Made by a program: the position numbers and the translations under genes. 64,000 nt of DNA from Paenibacillus sp. HWE-109 (GTDB lineage: Bacteria > Bacillota > Bacilli > Paenibacillales > NBRC-103111), in NCBI RefSeq assembly GCF_022163125.1, contig NZ_CP091881.1, positions 868,001-932,000 of the forward strand, in the 5' to 3' direction. Below the pieces are notes generated by a model, which was given only the letters and a program-made list of their open reading frames with translations, had not been told where the DNA came from and did not search any database. This document shows positions 42,956 to 51,740 of this stretch, piece after piece; within the stretch, counting starts at the first letter, position 1; every line of letters starts with the position of its first letter.

Positions 42956-43495
42956 ATGCAAATGTTGGAAACCAATCGATTGAGGTTAAGAAATTTTTAC
43001 GTGACGGATGCTCAGGCATTTTTGGAATATGCGGCTAATCCCAGAGTGAACTGCTTCCTTAGCGATAAAGTTTCGACATTGGAAGAAGCAGCTTTAAAGC
43101 TTCAAAATAGAAGCAATGAAGACTCCTATATTGCAGTCTGCCTGAAAGAGAGCAATGCACTAATAGGCGAACTATTTTATCTGCAAGATGAACCTGATAC
43201 GTTTAGCGTTGGATGGAATTTCAATGCCAGATATGAAGGAATGGGATATGCTCGTGAAAGCGTGGAAGCTTTTTTCCAATATCTCTTTACGCAAAAAGAA
43301 GCCAGAAGACTGTATGCGTATGTCGAGGATGATAACTTAAGATCACAAAAACTATGTGAAAAATTAGATATGCGCAAAGAAGGTTGTTTTATAGAATTTG
43401 TTTCTTTTACTGAATACGAAGATGGGACACCCAAATATGAAAATACCTTCCAATATGCATTGTTAAAAAGAGAGTGGCTCCAAAGAATAACTTAA
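42956..43495 (+). CDS. GNAT acetyltransferase (RimJ/RimL type)
   Basis: A 179-residue N-acetyltransferase. It begins MLETNRLRLRNFYVTDAQAFLEYAANPRV and contains the acetyl-CoA region GWNFNARYEGMGYARESVEAFFQYLF, followed by RLYAYVEDDNLRSQKLCEKLDMRKEG. The ATG at 42956 is preferred over the TTG at 42914, which would lie at the transcript start; AAGGAG is about 11 bases upstream, and a second ATG follows at 42962. Its promoter is a MerR-type site, so expression is probably induced by the ligand of the divergent regulator; acetylation of a toxic amine or antibiotic is one possible role (inference). Confidence 0.88.
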   Translation: MQMLETNRLRLRNFYVTDAQAFLEYAANPRVNCFLSDKVSTLEEAALKLQNRSNEDSYIAVCLKESNALIGELFYLQDEPDTFSVGWNFNARYEGMGYARESVEAFFQYLFTQKEARRLYAYVEDDNLRSQKLCEKLDMRKEGCFIEFVSFTEYEDGTPKYENTFQYALLKREWLQRIT

Positions 43496-43550
43496 GCTTG
43501 AATGTATGGTTGTAAAAGATTATTATGGACTTGTAGATAGGAGGGATACC

Positions 43551-44315
43551 ATGCCTATTATTCAAGCGCTGGACAGAGCATTGAAAATATTGGACTTATT
43601 CGACGAGCATACGACTGAGCTGAAAATTACAGAAATCAGCGCAAGAATGGAGCTTCACAAGAGTACGATACACTCCTTATTAAAAACTCTTCAGTTACAC
43701 GGTTACATCAATCAGGATATGGAAACAGGAAGGTACAAGTTAGGGTTAAAGCTCCTGGAAAAGGGACAGCTTATGCTGCAAAGCCTAGACATCCGTACAG
43801 TTGCCCGAAAGCACCTGGCTGCTTTGTCGGAGCAAACAGGTCAAACAACCCATCTTGTTATTCTTGATGGGAAGGAAGGCGTGTATTTGGATAAAGTGGA
43901 AGGGGAAAAGGCGGCGATCCGTTATTCCCGAATAGGCCGCAGAATTTCACTTCACAGTAGCGCGGTAGGAAAGGTGCTGGCTGCCTTTAGAACAAAGGAA
44001 GAGATCGATAAGCTCCTTCGGAATTACCATTTCTCCAAGATTACAGATGCGACGATTACGGAGATAGAGGCATTCCTTAACGAGCTGAATCAGGTAAGGG
44101 AGCAAGGGTATTCCATTGACAATCAGGAGAACGAACCGGGCGTACGATGCGCTGCAGCACCTATTTTCGAGCATAATGGCTCGGTTGTAGCAGCGATCAG
44201 CATATCATCGTTGATTTCAACGGTAGATGATTTATTGTTTAAACAGTATATTGCTTTACTTAAGAAAGAAGCAGAAACGATTTCACAGACCCTGGGGTTT
44301 CGGCAAGTTTTGTAA
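43551..44315 (+). CDS. IclR-family regulator (KdgR-like)
   Basis: A 254-residue regulator. The N-terminal winged HTH (about 3-65) has ALDRALKILDLFDEHTTELKITEISARMELHKSTIHSLLKTL. The C-terminal IclR effector domain (about 75-250) has LSEQTGQTTHLVILDG, YSRIGRRISLHSSAVGKVLAAF and VRCAAAPIFEHNGSVVAAISISS. The ATG at 43551 follows TAGGAGGG by 7 bases. It precedes the sugar-acid operon by 85 bp on the same strand and probably represses it through the dyad at 44360, releasing it when a 2-keto-3-deoxy acid accumulates, as KdgR does (inference). Confidence 0.92.
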   Translation: MPIIQALDRALKILDLFDEHTTELKITEISARMELHKSTIHSLLKTLQLHGYINQDMETGRYKLGLKLLEKGQLMLQSLDIRTVARKHLAALSEQTGQTTHLVILDGKEGVYLDKVEGEKAAIRYSRIGRRISLHSSAVGKVLAAFRTKEEIDKLLRNYHFSKITDATITEIEAFLNELNQVREQGYSIDNQENEPGVRCAAAPIFEHNGSVVAAISISSLISTVDDLLFKQYIALLKKEAETISQTLGFRQVL

Positions 44316-44359
44316 AGCATGTCGAGTCCAGGCATTTTTACACCATTTTTTGAGAACGA

Positions 44360-44378
44360 TGTTTTATAATATAAAACA
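44360..44378. promoter_or_regulatory. Candidate IclR operator overlapping a -10 box
   Basis: TGTTTTAT-AAT-ATAAAACA is a perfect 8-3-8 dyad. It contains TATAAT (44365-44370), and its end is 6 bases before the ribosome site of the FAH-family gene. A dimer bound here would block the promoter of the Weimberg-type operon. Confidence 0.7.
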
Positions 44379-44400
44379 AATTTAGAGGAGTGAGCAATTT

Positions 44401-45282
44401 ATGAAAATTATTCGTTTTATAAATGAAGGGCTTTCACAACTAGCTGCAGTTGATGACGAAGGGCAAATTTTCGTATTGCTGCAAAGCGATTTTTTAGCTT
44501 TGATTCAAGAAGCTGACGAAAAAGAGATGTCACCGCTCGAGTTGGTTTTGAAAATGATCGAAGGCCGTGAAGCGCTAACATGTCAAGTAGATCAGCTGGA
44601 GCTACTCGTTCCAATTGAAGCACCAGAAGTATGGGCTGCTGGGGTTACCTATGAGCGAAGCAGAGACGCACGGAATTATGAGGCGACCGAAGGCAGACTG
44701 GATGCCTTGACCTTTTATGATAAAGTTTATGACGCTGTGCGCCCGGAGATTTTTTTTAAATCCACGGCTGCTCGAACGGTAGGTCCAGGCGGCGAAGTAC
44801 AACTCCGAAGCGATTCCGTGTGGCAGGTGCCAGAACCTGAGTTAGGTCTTGTTCTAAACGCTATGGGGAAAATTGTAGGATACACCATTGGCAATGATAT
44901 GAGCTGCCGGGATATTGAAGGCGAGAATCCGCTCTACCTGCCTCAGGCCAAAGTATGGAAGCGTTCCTGCTCTCTGGGACCAGCGATCCGTTTAGCCGAA
45001 ACGGTAGACGACCCTTACAACTTTCAGATTACAAGCCGAATATATCGCAATGGGGAAAAAGCTGTCGAGGGAACGGCTAATACCAATCAGCTAAAACGAA
45101 AGCTTGATGAATTGACCGAATTTTTAATTCGGGATAATGAATTATTTGACGGGACCGTGCTTCTGACAGGAACGTGTATTGTGCCGCCTAACGAGTTTAC
45201 ACTCGCTCACGGAGACCGGATCGAAATTGAGATTAGCGGTATTGGGAAACTTGTTAATCATGTTGTAGGTGCAGGAAGCTAA
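44401..45282 (+). CDS. FAH-family 2-keto-3-deoxy-pentonate dehydratase
   Basis: A 293-residue protein with the fumarylacetoacetate hydrolase-like fold. It is closest to the 2-dehydro-3-deoxy-D-arabinonate dehydratase branch: VWAAGVTYERSRDARNYE, the metal region QVPEPELGLVLN, and YTIGNDMSCRDIEGENPLYLPQAK. In the Weimberg route it turns 2-keto-3-deoxy-pentonate into 2-oxoglutarate semialdehyde. TAGAGGAG precedes the ATG. Its partners downstream supply the steps before and after. Confidence 0.9.
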   Translation: MKIIRFINEGLSQLAAVDDEGQIFVLLQSDFLALIQEADEKEMSPLELVLKMIEGREALTCQVDQLELLVPIEAPEVWAAGVTYERSRDARNYEATEGRLDALTFYDKVYDAVRPEIFFKSTAARTVGPGGEVQLRSDSVWQVPEPELGLVLNAMGKIVGYTIGNDMSCRDIEGENPLYLPQAKVWKRSCSLGPAIRLAETVDDPYNFQITSRIYRNGEKAVEGTANTNQLKRKLDELTEFLIRDNELFDGTVLLTGTCIVPPNEFTLAHGDRIEIEISGIGKLVNHVVGAGS

Positions 45283-45331
45283 TCTATAATTATCTGATTG
45301 GTAGATAACATACATTTAAGGAGGAATATAT

Positions 45332-46801
45332 ATGACATCCGTATTTGTTGGAGGGCAAACTTATTTAAACTATATAAACGGTGAATGGTGTGCAGCCGGC
45401 GCTGGGCAAACTGTTCCCAGCATAAACCCAGCTAAAAGAACTGAAGTCGTGGGCTATGTCCAATTGTCGTCATTGGAGGAATTGAACCAAGCCGTTGCTT
45501 CCGCCAAAGCGGCGCAGCAAGGTTGGAGGAAGCTATCGGGATCGGCGAGAGGGGATTATCTGTTTAAAGCGGCCAATGCACTTGAGAGACGCATCGATGA
45601 AATTGCCGAGACGATGACACGGGAAATGGGCAAAACATTGCCGGAAGCAAAGGGCGAAACTGCACGAGGGATCGCAATCTTGCGCTACTATGCCGGGGAG
45701 GGGATGCGGAAAATCGGGGATGTGATTCCCTCCACGGATAGCGAAGCGCTGATGTTTACGACCCGTGTGCCCCTTGGGGTTGTCGGAGTTATTTCACCTT
45801 GGAATTTTCCAGTGGCGATTCCAATATGGAAAATGGCGCCAGCCTTAATCTATGGCAATACGGTTGTGCTGAAGCCTGCTCAGGAGACAGCCGTAACGGC
45901 TGCCAAAGTCGTTGAATGCATCGCTGAAGCGGGACTTCCTGCAGGTGTATTAAATATGGTAACAGGCAGCGGATCTGTGATTGGGCAAGGTCTTGCAGAG
46001 CATCCGGATGTAAACGGAATTACGTTTACCGGCTCCAATCAAGTTGGCAAACGGGTCGGTCAAGCAGCACTAGCCAGAGGGGCGAAATATCAGCTTGAGA
46101 TGGGAGGGAAAAATCCGATCATTATCGCTGAGGATGCCGATTTGGATTTGGCTGTCGACGCGACGATCAGTGGCGGAATCCGTTCGACAGGACAGAAATG
46201 CACGGCAACAAGCCGTGTCATTGTATTGCGTGTTGTGTATGAAGCTTTCAAAGAAAAACTATTGATCAAATTAAAAGGTATAACAGTTGGTCACGGTTTG
46301 GATGCCGGTACATGGCTGGGCCCTTGCGCCAACGAAAATCAGCTGCGAACGGTGCAGTCCTACATTCAGAAAGGGATAGAGGAAGGAGCGGATCTTATAT
46401 TCGGTGGAGCATCACCGGATCACCCGGATCTCGCCGAAGGCTTCTACATTCAGCCCACCGTGTTCGATAAAGTAACTTCGGAAATGGCGATTGCCCGGGA
46501 AGAAATATTCGGCCCGATACTTGCGCTAATTCAGGTCGAATCCATGGAAGAAGCCATTCAACTGGCTAACGATTCGGATTATGGTCTGAGCGCTTCTATT
46601 TACACGCAAAGCATAAGCAATATTCTTTTGTTTATTCAAGATATGGACGCCGGTTTAATAAGAATTAATTCCGAGACAGCCGGAGTAGAGCTGCAGGCTC
46701 CGTTCGGCGGAATGAAGCAGTCTAGCTCTCATTCGCGCGAGCAAGGCCAGGCGGCGATTGAATTTTACACATCGATAAAAACGGTATTTCTCAAAGCGTA
46801 A
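45332..46801 (+). CDS. Aldehyde dehydrogenase (2-oxoglutarate semialdehyde dehydrogenase type)
   Basis: A 489-residue ALDH. The NAD-binding stretch is VISPWNFPVAIPIWKMAPALIYGN, then FTGSNQVGK, the catalytic Glu in YQLEMGGKNP and the nucleophile Cys in STGQKCTATSR. In this operon it would oxidise 2-oxoglutarate semialdehyde to 2-oxoglutarate, the last Weimberg step, delivering sugar carbon to the TCA cycle. Related KGSA dehydrogenases serve glucarate and galactarate use in Bacillus. AAGGAGG stands 8 bases before the ATG, 49 bp after the previous gene. Confidence 0.92.
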   Translation: MTSVFVGGQTYLNYINGEWCAAGAGQTVPSINPAKRTEVVGYVQLSSLEELNQAVASAKAAQQGWRKLSGSARGDYLFKAANALERRIDEIAETMTREMGKTLPEAKGETARGIAILRYYAGEGMRKIGDVIPSTDSEALMFTTRVPLGVVGVISPWNFPVAIPIWKMAPALIYGNTVVLKPAQETAVTAAKVVECIAEAGLPAGVLNMVTGSGSVIGQGLAEHPDVNGITFTGSNQVGKRVGQAALARGAKYQLEMGGKNPIIIAEDADLDLAVDATISGGIRSTGQKCTATSRVIVLRVVYEAFKEKLLIKLKGITVGHGLDAGTWLGPCANENQLRTVQSYIQKGIEEGADLIFGGASPDHPDLAEGFYIQPTVFDKVTSEMAIAREEIFGPILALIQVESMEEAIQLANDSDYGLSASIYTQSISNILLFIQDMDAGLIRINSETAGVELQAPFGGMKQSSSHSREQGQAAIEFYTSIKTVFLKA

Positions 46802-46847
46802 GCGTATCACTTTTGCTATGAAACCTAATTCGGAAGGGCGTGGGTTA

Positions 46848-48830
46848 ATGACAGAGCAATTAATATCGATTATGGTAAATGAAAATAACAATTTGTTTAC
46901 AATCCGTACGCACACGCAAGGCCCAAAAGGCTCATTGCCACTAACAAAAGAAATGTTATTGCATGCTCCAAGCGGAGAATTGTTCGGACTTACCCAAAAT
47001 GTTGGGATGGGGTGGAAACCGTCTCGCCTGAAGGGTAAACAGTATCTGTTGTTAAGCACGCAAGGGGGGATACGTAAGGAAGACGGGAGTCCAGTTGCAC
47101 TCGGCTATCATACCGGTCACTGGGAGGTTGGCCTGCTGACGCAGGCCGCTGCAGAGGTGATCACAGAAAGCGGAGGGGTTCCTTTCGCCGGATATGTGAG
47201 CGACCCTTGCGACGGTAGGTCCCAGGGCACGGAAGGCATGTTTGACTCTCTTCCTTACCGCAACGATGCAGCGATCGTTTTCCGGCGTCTTATCCGCTCC
47301 TTGCCTACACGGAAAGGAGTGCTCGGTGTGGCGACCTGCGACAAGGGACTGCCTGCCATGATGATTGCTCTCGCCGGGATGCACGAGCTCCCTTGCGTAA
47401 TTGTGCCCGGCGGAGTGACATTGCCTCCCACGGAGGGCGAAGATGCCGGGAAAATCCAAACCATAGGTGCAAGGTATGCTAATGGCGAAATCAGCCTAGA
47501 AGATGCTGCCGACCTCGGCTGCCGGGCCTGTGCCACACCGGGCGGAGGCTGCCAGTTTCTTGGAACGGCAGCTACTTCGCAGGTCATTGCAGAGGCTATG
47601 GGCATGACGGTGCCTCACGCTGCGCTTGCACCATCAGGACAGCCCGTATGGGAAGAGATGGCCAGGCAGTCGGCCCGCGCGATGATGACGCTAGAGGAAA
47701 AGGGAATCCGGATGAAGGATATATTGACCGAAGCGTCCATCCACAATGCGATGGTTGTTCATGCGGCCTTCGGCGGATCGACCAATTTATTGCTGCATAT
47801 CCCTGCTTTCGCTCACTCGGCAGGACTGCCCATTCCGTCTGTTCAAGATTGGATTCGTATCAATAAAGCCGTACCAAGGCTAGTCAGCGTATTGCCGAAT
47901 GGTCCGGATTATCATCCGACTGTGCGCGTGTTTTTGGCCGGAGGGGTACCGGAAGTGATGCTGCATCTCCGACGTTTGGGGGTACTGAAAGAAAATGCGT
48001 TGACCGTAACCGGTGAAACGCTGGGTACTGTATTGGATTGGTGGGAAACGAGCGAGCGCCGAGGGCGGATGAGAAGTCTGCTCATGGAAATAGATGGCAT
48101 CGATCCGGATTACGTAATTATGAATCCAGAACGTGCCAAAGAAAGGGGGTTGACCTCGACGGTTACGTTTCCTACTGGGAATCTGGCTCCGGAAGGTTCG
48201 GTGATTAAATCGACGGCGATAGACCCTTCAACTATTGGAGAGGATGGGGTATACCGCCATCGGGGCAATGCCAAGGTGTTTACCTCGGAGAAAGCGGCTA
48301 TCTCGGCAATAAAGAAAGGCGGCATTCAAGCCGGAGATATTATGGTGTTGATTGGGCGCGGACCATTGGGGACCGGGATGGAGGAGACTTATCAACTAAC
48401 CTCAGCACTAAAGCATTTGCCGTTCGGCAAATACGTGTCCTTAATTACCGACGCCCGGTTTTCGGGTGTATCCACAGGTGCCTGCATCGGTCATGTTGGA
48501 CCTGAAGCGCTAGCTGGAGGTCCAATTGGTAAACTGCGGGATGGAGATACAATCGACATCGTAGTTGACCGAAATCGTTTGGAAGGCAGCATTCATTTTC
48601 TAGGCGATGGTGGCAAATTGCTGTCCCCAGAAGAAGGAGCCCGTGTGCTTGCTGCCCGCGACCCTCACCCAGAGCTCGCCTCTGACGAAAAACTACCAGC
48701 AGATACTCGTTTATGGGCTGCCTTACAGTCTGTCAGCGGTGGAACCTGGGCAGGGAGTGTTTATGATGTGGATCGAATTCTCGCTGTATTGGAAGCAGGT
48801 ACAAAAGCATTGGCTGTGCAGAACAATTAG
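46848..48830 (+). CDS. IlvD/Edd-family sugar-acid dehydratase (YjhG/YagF xylonate dehydratase type)
   Basis: A 660-residue iron-sulfur dehydratase, the length of YjhG/YagF and longer than IlvD. Cysteines for the cluster are in SDPCDGRSQG, VATCDKGLPA and TPGGGCQFLG; other landmarks are FGGSTNLLLHIPA and LITDARFSGVSTGACIGHVGPEA. It dehydrates D-xylonate or a similar pentonate to the 2-keto-3-deoxy acid. The ATG at 46848 has GGAAGGG upstream; the ATG ten codons earlier has none. It is the last gene of the IclR-controlled operon. The first step (pentose to pentonate) is not encoded next to it. Confidence 0.9.
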   Translation: MTEQLISIMVNENNNLFTIRTHTQGPKGSLPLTKEMLLHAPSGELFGLTQNVGMGWKPSRLKGKQYLLLSTQGGIRKEDGSPVALGYHTGHWEVGLLTQAAAEVITESGGVPFAGYVSDPCDGRSQGTEGMFDSLPYRNDAAIVFRRLIRSLPTRKGVLGVATCDKGLPAMMIALAGMHELPCVIVPGGVTLPPTEGEDAGKIQTIGARYANGEISLEDAADLGCRACATPGGGCQFLGTAATSQVIAEAMGMTVPHAALAPSGQPVWEEMARQSARAMMTLEEKGIRMKDILTEASIHNAMVVHAAFGGSTNLLLHIPAFAHSAGLPIPSVQDWIRINKAVPRLVSVLPNGPDYHPTVRVFLAGGVPEVMLHLRRLGVLKENALTVTGETLGTVLDWWETSERRGRMRSLLMEIDGIDPDYVIMNPERAKERGLTSTVTFPTGNLAPEGSVIKSTAIDPSTIGEDGVYRHRGNAKVFTSEKAAISAIKKGGIQAGDIMVLIGRGPLGTGMEETYQLTSALKHLPFGKYVSLITDARFSGVSTGACIGHVGPEALAGGPIGKLRDGDTIDIVVDRNRLEGSIHFLGDGGKLLSPEEGARVLAARDPHPELASDEKLPADTRLWAALQSVSGGTWAGSVYDVDRILAVLEAGTKALAVQNN

Positions 48831-48945
48831 GTGATAATTACTATATTGCCACATCCACGTGTGAATGATATTTTGTAGGGCTTTGCATACAATGAGGACG
48901 CTTACATTACAACAAGATTTGGTAAGTAAAGTAAAAAGTTGTACA

Positions 48946-48974
48946 TTGTCTGGATGTTTTGCCAACCCTATAAT
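48946..48974 (+). promoter_or_regulatory. Candidate sigma-A promoter of the third ABC operon
   Basis: TTGTCT (-35) and TATAAT (-10) are 17 bases apart and lie 60 bp before the lipoprotein start. Confidence 0.6.
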
Positions 48975-49033
48975 GAAAACATAACCACGTCACTGCAGTG
49001 ATAGCTTTAAATACTCAATATAGGGGGATGTAC

Positions 49034-50755
49034 ATGAAGCTAAACCAACACAAAATGAAAGCGTTGTCTGTTTCCTTACTTGCCATGACAACGCTCATAT
49101 CGGCTTGCACCAGCCAGAACAATCCAACGAGTACTGAACAGAAAGAAGCAGTGAGCACAGCCGGAAATACTGATGTGAAAAGTGCAAATATAGAACCGCT
49201 GGGCAAGTATGATCCGCCGATTGAGGTATCGTTTGTCCGGAACCTCAACGATGTTGTTGAAAATAACGTACTCGGTGTGCTTAAAGGTGAATCGTTTGAA
49301 GATAACAGATGGACACGTCTATATAAGGAACAGCTCGGGATCAATATTAAAAATAACTGGGTCGTAAAGGGGAGCGATACTTCTGATCAGTATTTACAGA
49401 AACTGAATGTAACGCTGGCCTCTGGCGATCTGCCTGATGTTATTCCAGTGAACGCGACTCAGTTAAAGCAATTAGCAGATTCCGGCCAAATCGAAGATAT
49501 GACAGCTTTATATGAGAAATATGCGGCTCCCCTAACCAAAGAGATCTTATCGCAAGAGGGAAAAAGCCCATTCGATGCTGCAACGATTGATGGCAAACTG
49601 ATGGCGATCCCGCAGGTCGACTCCTCGCTTGAACGCGCTATGTTTATCTGGATTCGTACGGATTGGCTTAACAAATTAGGATTGCAGCCGCCAAAGACGA
49701 TGGCTGATGTACAAACCATTTCAAAAGCATTTGCCGAGAAGGACCCGGATGGCAATGGGAAAAAGGATACATTTGGCCTCGGTTTAAACAAAGCTTTGTG
49801 GGGAGGAGCTATAGGGTTAGAGGGGTTCATGGCAGGGTATAAGGCTTATCCGAATATGTGGATTACCGATGCATCCGGAAAGCTGATGTTTGGCGGTATT
49901 CAGCCGGAAGTTAAGAAAGCGCTTCAAGCCCTTCAAGGTATGTTTAAGAATGGAGAAATTGATCAGGAATTCGGGATTAAAGATGGTGGCAAGGTATCTG
50001 AGCAAATAGCTGCTGGCAAGATCGGAATGGAGTATGGCGAACAGTGGAACTCCATCTGGCCGCTTCAATTGAACCGTAACAATGACCCGAATGCACAATG
50101 GCGGGCATTCCCGATCGTTTCGGAATCCGGCGATACACCTAAAGTTCCTTTGAGGTTCAGTACAAGCAAGTTTTTTGCGGTGAAAAAGGGTTTGAAGCAT
50201 CCTGAGGCGGTTATCAAGCTGTTCAATATGCATCTGGAGAAAAACTTTGGCAAAACAGCGGAGTTTGACAAATACTATGCACCGCCGGAAGCAGAGAGCG
50301 TATGGCAGCTGTCGCCGGTAACTCCGAGTCCGGTAAAGAAAAATGTAGAGGCATTCAGAGCGATCGATGCGGCACGTAAAGCGAACGACTTCTCGACCCT
50401 GAAGGGAGAAGCTAAAACGATTCAAGGCAAAATAGAAGCTTTCAATTCGGGTTCAAAAGAAGGGTTTGCATTGTGGGGATGGGAACGCATTTATGGTCCG
50501 GAAGGCTCTGAAGGGGTCGTTGACCAGTACGATAAAAATAATCAATTCCTGATGGATAAATTCGTAGGCGCACCTACGCCAACGATGGTTGAGCGGAAAT
50601 CGACTTTAGAAAAATTAATGAATGAGACATACACCAAAATTATTATGGGCGGCTCTGTAGATGATTTCGATAAGTTTGTGAAAGACTGGACTAAGCTAGG
50701 CGGCGAGCAAATTACGAAAGAAGTCAATGAATGGTATGCAGCAACGAAGAAGTAG
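49034..50755 (+). CDS. Extracellular carbohydrate-binding lipoprotein
   Basis: A 573-residue solute-binding lipoprotein. The signal peptide ends in the lipobox LISAC (Cys about 25). Mature features are IEVSFVRNLNDVVENNVLG, LGINIKNNWVVKG, GDLPDVIPVNATQL, and a putative calcium loop DPDGNGKKDTFG typical of the LplA/YtcQ group. AGGGGGA precedes the ATG at 49034; an earlier in-frame ATG at 49028 lies too close to the site. It is followed by two permeases and then a YesM/YesN pair, the usual Paenibacillus arrangement for polysaccharide or oligosaccharide uptake. Confidence 0.92.
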   Translation: MKLNQHKMKALSVSLLAMTTLISACTSQNNPTSTEQKEAVSTAGNTDVKSANIEPLGKYDPPIEVSFVRNLNDVVENNVLGVLKGESFEDNRWTRLYKEQLGINIKNNWVVKGSDTSDQYLQKLNVTLASGDLPDVIPVNATQLKQLADSGQIEDMTALYEKYAAPLTKEILSQEGKSPFDAATIDGKLMAIPQVDSSLERAMFIWIRTDWLNKLGLQPPKTMADVQTISKAFAEKDPDGNGKKDTFGLGLNKALWGGAIGLEGFMAGYKAYPNMWITDASGKLMFGGIQPEVKKALQALQGMFKNGEIDQEFGIKDGGKVSEQIAAGKIGMEYGEQWNSIWPLQLNRNNDPNAQWRAFPIVSESGDTPKVPLRFSTSKFFAVKKGLKHPEAVIKLFNMHLEKNFGKTAEFDKYYAPPEAESVWQLSPVTPSPVKKNVEAFRAIDAARKANDFSTLKGEAKTIQGKIEAFNSGSKEGFALWGWERIYGPEGSEGVVDQYDKNNQFLMDKFVGAPTPTMVERKSTLEKLMNETYTKIIMGGSVDDFDKFVKDWTKLGGEQITKEVNEWYAATKK

Positions 50756-50823
50756 ATGCGGGCAGAGGACGGGTTAACCATCCTTCCTCTGCTTTTTATG
50801 CATTAAATAATGGAGGTTATTGT

Positions 50824-51726
50824 ATGGGTATCGGGAAAATGTGGAGAGAGCTTCCGCTGCATCTGATGATGTTACCGGGATTAGTACTCATTGTGCTATT
50901 CTCATATGTCCCAATGGCGGGAATTGTCATTGCATTTCAAAAATTCATCCCTGCAAAGGGATTATTCGGTGACCAGCGATGGGTCGGGTTGGATAATTTC
51001 AGATATGTCATGAACCTGCCCAGCTTTAATCAGGTCCTGTGGAATACCCTCTTTATTTCAAGTCTTAAGCTTATTCTAGGCTTAATCGTGCCGATTATTT
51101 TCGCCATTCTTCTTAACGAATTGAAGAATGCGGTAATTAAAAGAAGCGTGCAAACCACCATTTATTTACCCTATTTCCTCTCTTGGGTTGTTCTAGGAGG
51201 GATACTTATTGATATTCTATCGCCTTCTACCGGTATTGTTAACCAATTATTAGGTGCCTTCGGTTTGAATAAGATATTTTTCCTTGGAGACAATCATTGG
51301 TTTCCGTTTACACTCGTATCATCGGATATATGGAAAAATTTTGGTTATGGAACTATCGTGTATTTGGCGGCTATCACGGGCATTGACCCTGGCTTATACG
51401 AATCTGCCACGATTGACGGCGCAAACCGCTGGCATAAGATATGGCATATCACGATTCCAGGGATGCGAATGGTCATTGTTTTGTTGTCAGTTCTCAGTTT
51501 AGGACAGCTTTTGAACGCAGGCTTCGATCAAGTGTTCAATTTATATAGCCCTCAGGTGTATGAAAGCGGCGATATTCTGGATACTTTTGTATATCGGATT
51601 GGATTATTGGATGCTCAATACGGTGTTGCAACGGCAGTCGGACTATTCAAATCACTAGTTTCGCTTATTTTGATTTCAAGTTCTTACTTTGTGGCGTATC
51701 GGTTTGCAAAATATAGAATCTTCTAG
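50824..51726 (+). CDS. Carbohydrate ABC transporter permease (LplB type)
   Basis: A 300-residue permease with six membrane segments (LPLHLMMLPGLVLIVLFSYVPMAGIVIAFQKF, then WVGLDNFRYV) and the EAA loop GLYESATIDGANRWHKIWHI. The ATG at 50824 has AATGGAGG 7 bases upstream; the open frame before it overlaps the lipoprotein gene. It forms a heterodimer with the next gene product. Confidence 0.92.
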   Translation: MGIGKMWRELPLHLMMLPGLVLIVLFSYVPMAGIVIAFQKFIPAKGLFGDQRWVGLDNFRYVMNLPSFNQVLWNTLFISSLKLILGLIVPIIFAILLNELKNAVIKRSVQTTIYLPYFLSWVVLGGILIDILSPSTGIVNQLLGAFGLNKIFFLGDNHWFPFTLVSSDIWKNFGYGTIVYLAAITGIDPGLYESATIDGANRWHKIWHITIPGMRMVIVLLSVLSLGQLLNAGFDQVFNLYSPQVYESGDILDTFVYRIGLLDAQYGVATAVGLFKSLVSLILISSSYFVAYRFAKYRIF

Positions 51727-51740
51727 GAGGAGGGAAAACT

